Source of the DNA: Auraticoccus cholistanensis
GTDB lineage: Bacteria; Actinomycetota; Actinomycetes; Propionibacteriales; Propionibacteriaceae
NCBI RefSeq assembly: GCF_009742705.1
Contig: NZ_WPCU01000005.1
Span: 580,798 to 644,797 of the forward strand
Direction: 5' to 3'
Length of the DNA: 64,000 nucleotides
The position numbers and the translations under genes are program-made. Below are positions 63,493 through 64,000 of the stretch, in pieces. The notes below the pieces were generated by a model. That model had not been told where the DNA came from, searched no databases, and saw only the letters and a program-made list of their open reading frames with translations. Numbering within the stretch: position 1 is the stretch's first letter; each line of letters starts with the position of its first letter.

Positions 63493-64000
63493 ATGAGCGA
63501 CGCCGACGACCGCCGACCTGCTGCGGCGGACCGGGTGCGGCAGGGCCGCCGTCAGCGGCCCGCCAGCGGGGGCCTGCGGCCCGCGGAGGACCTGGCCCGG
63601 GGGGCGCTGAGCCGGGGCGCCCGGCTGATGAGCATCCCGCTCGGGCTCGCCGGCCGTCGCACCCTCGACCTGGGTCGTCGTCTCGGCGGCGCGGACCGGG
63701 AGGAGCTGGGCGAGGAGGCGCGGCGGCGCACCGCCCAGCAGCTCTTCACCGTGCTCGGCGAGCTCAAGGGCGGCGCCATGAAGATGGGGCAGGCGCTGAG
63801 CCTGTTCGAGGCGGTGCTGCCCGACGACGTGGCCGCCCCCTACCGCGTCCACCTCAAGCGGCTGCAGGACTCCGCGCCGCCGATGCCGGCCGCCCGGGTG
63901 CACGCCGTGCTGCGACGTGAGCTGGGGCCGCAGTGGCGGGCGATGTTCCGCTCCTTCGACAACCGGCCCGCCGCCTCGGCCTCCATCGGCCAGGTGCACC
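63493..64000 (+). CDS. ABC1/AarF (UbiB-Coq8) family atypical kinase, N-terminal part
   Basis: 169 residues are visible before the window ends. After a basic, disordered start the diagnostic KxGQ motif region appears as LKGGAMKMGQALSLFEAVLPDDV, followed by LKRLQDSAPPMP and the nucleotide-loop start RPAASASIGQVH (A-rich loop of Coq8-like kinases). Members regulate lipid or quinone metabolism. ATG lies 6 nt downstream of CACAAT (63481-63486): leaderless. It is 44 nt from the ThiF-like gene on the same strand. Confidence 0.9.
   Translation, partial: MSDADDRRPAAADRVRQGRRQRPASGGLRPAEDLARGALSRGARLMSIPLGLAGRRTLDLGRRLGGADREELGEEARRRTAQQLFTVLGELKGGAMKMGQALSLFEAVLPDDVAAPYRVHLKRLQDSAPPMPAARVHAVLRRELGPQWRAMFRSFDNRPAASASIGQVH

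Overview
The window is chromosomal DNA from a very high-GC actinobacterium. The gene families fit this: a PPA1309-family protein, a UPF0182 membrane protein, a DUF2342/zincin-like protein, a ydiF/YyaL-type thioredoxin protein, class I actinobacterial xylose isomerase, and an initiator tRNA without encoded CCA. A member of Propionibacteriales is my inference, not something the sequence proves. I see no prophage, insertion sequence, integrase or CRISPR array. Many genes start 6-9 nt after a TANNNT/CACANT -10 box and have no Shine-Dalgarno sequence, so leaderless transcription appears common.

Region 1 (1-14.7 kb) is housekeeping and envelope: serA (cut by the left edge), a SpoIID/LytB protein with FG-GAP repeats, a FUSC-type membrane protein, a VOC protein, an SF2 helicase with an unusual C-terminal membrane hairpin, an EamA transporter, a YyaL-type thioredoxin/glucosidase-like protein, tRNA-fMet, a Tat-exported Dyp peroxidase, and two lipoproteins.

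Region 2 (14.7-47.6 kb) is a large plant-polysaccharide (arabinoxylan/hemicellulose-type) utilisation region. It holds a 1654-aa LPDTG cell-wall protein, two secreted GH43 enzymes, a GH2 enzyme, a binding protein with two permeases (no ATPase gene), a LacI regulator, a GH116-like enzyme, a D-mannonate dehydratase (ManD), a ROK regulator divergent from xylA, two Gfo/Idh/MocA oxidoreductases flanking a ThuA protein, and araBDA behind a LacI-type AraR. Polymers would be cut outside the cell and oligosaccharides imported and cleaved by GH2 or GH116. Arabinose then goes to D-xylulose 5-phosphate by AraA-AraB-AraD, and xylose to xylulose by XylA; no xylulokinase lies in the window. Clear operators are visible upstream of the GH2 gene, the binding-protein gene, xylA and araB. 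An MFS pump and a SRPBCC/ArsR pair are interspersed.

Region 3 (47.6-64 kb) contains an MFS transporter, a pair of M16 peptidases (one active, one lacking its zinc motif), and a complete biotin ECF transporter bioY-bioM-bioN. The bioMNY promoter carries two tandem sites matching the BioQ motif, with a BioQ-like TetR gene divergent from it. After a repeat-rich gap follow UPF0182, PPA1309, a PDZ/Lon-like protease and moaE on the minus strand. A zincin-like protein with a destroyed metal motif, a YgjP-type metallopeptidase, a ThiF/TOMM-like protein and an ABC1 kinase (cut by the right edge) complete it. Two intergenic regions, near 11.2 kb and 62.35 kb, have a -10 (one also a good -35) followed at once by strong RNA secondary structure and look like candidate small-RNA genes.
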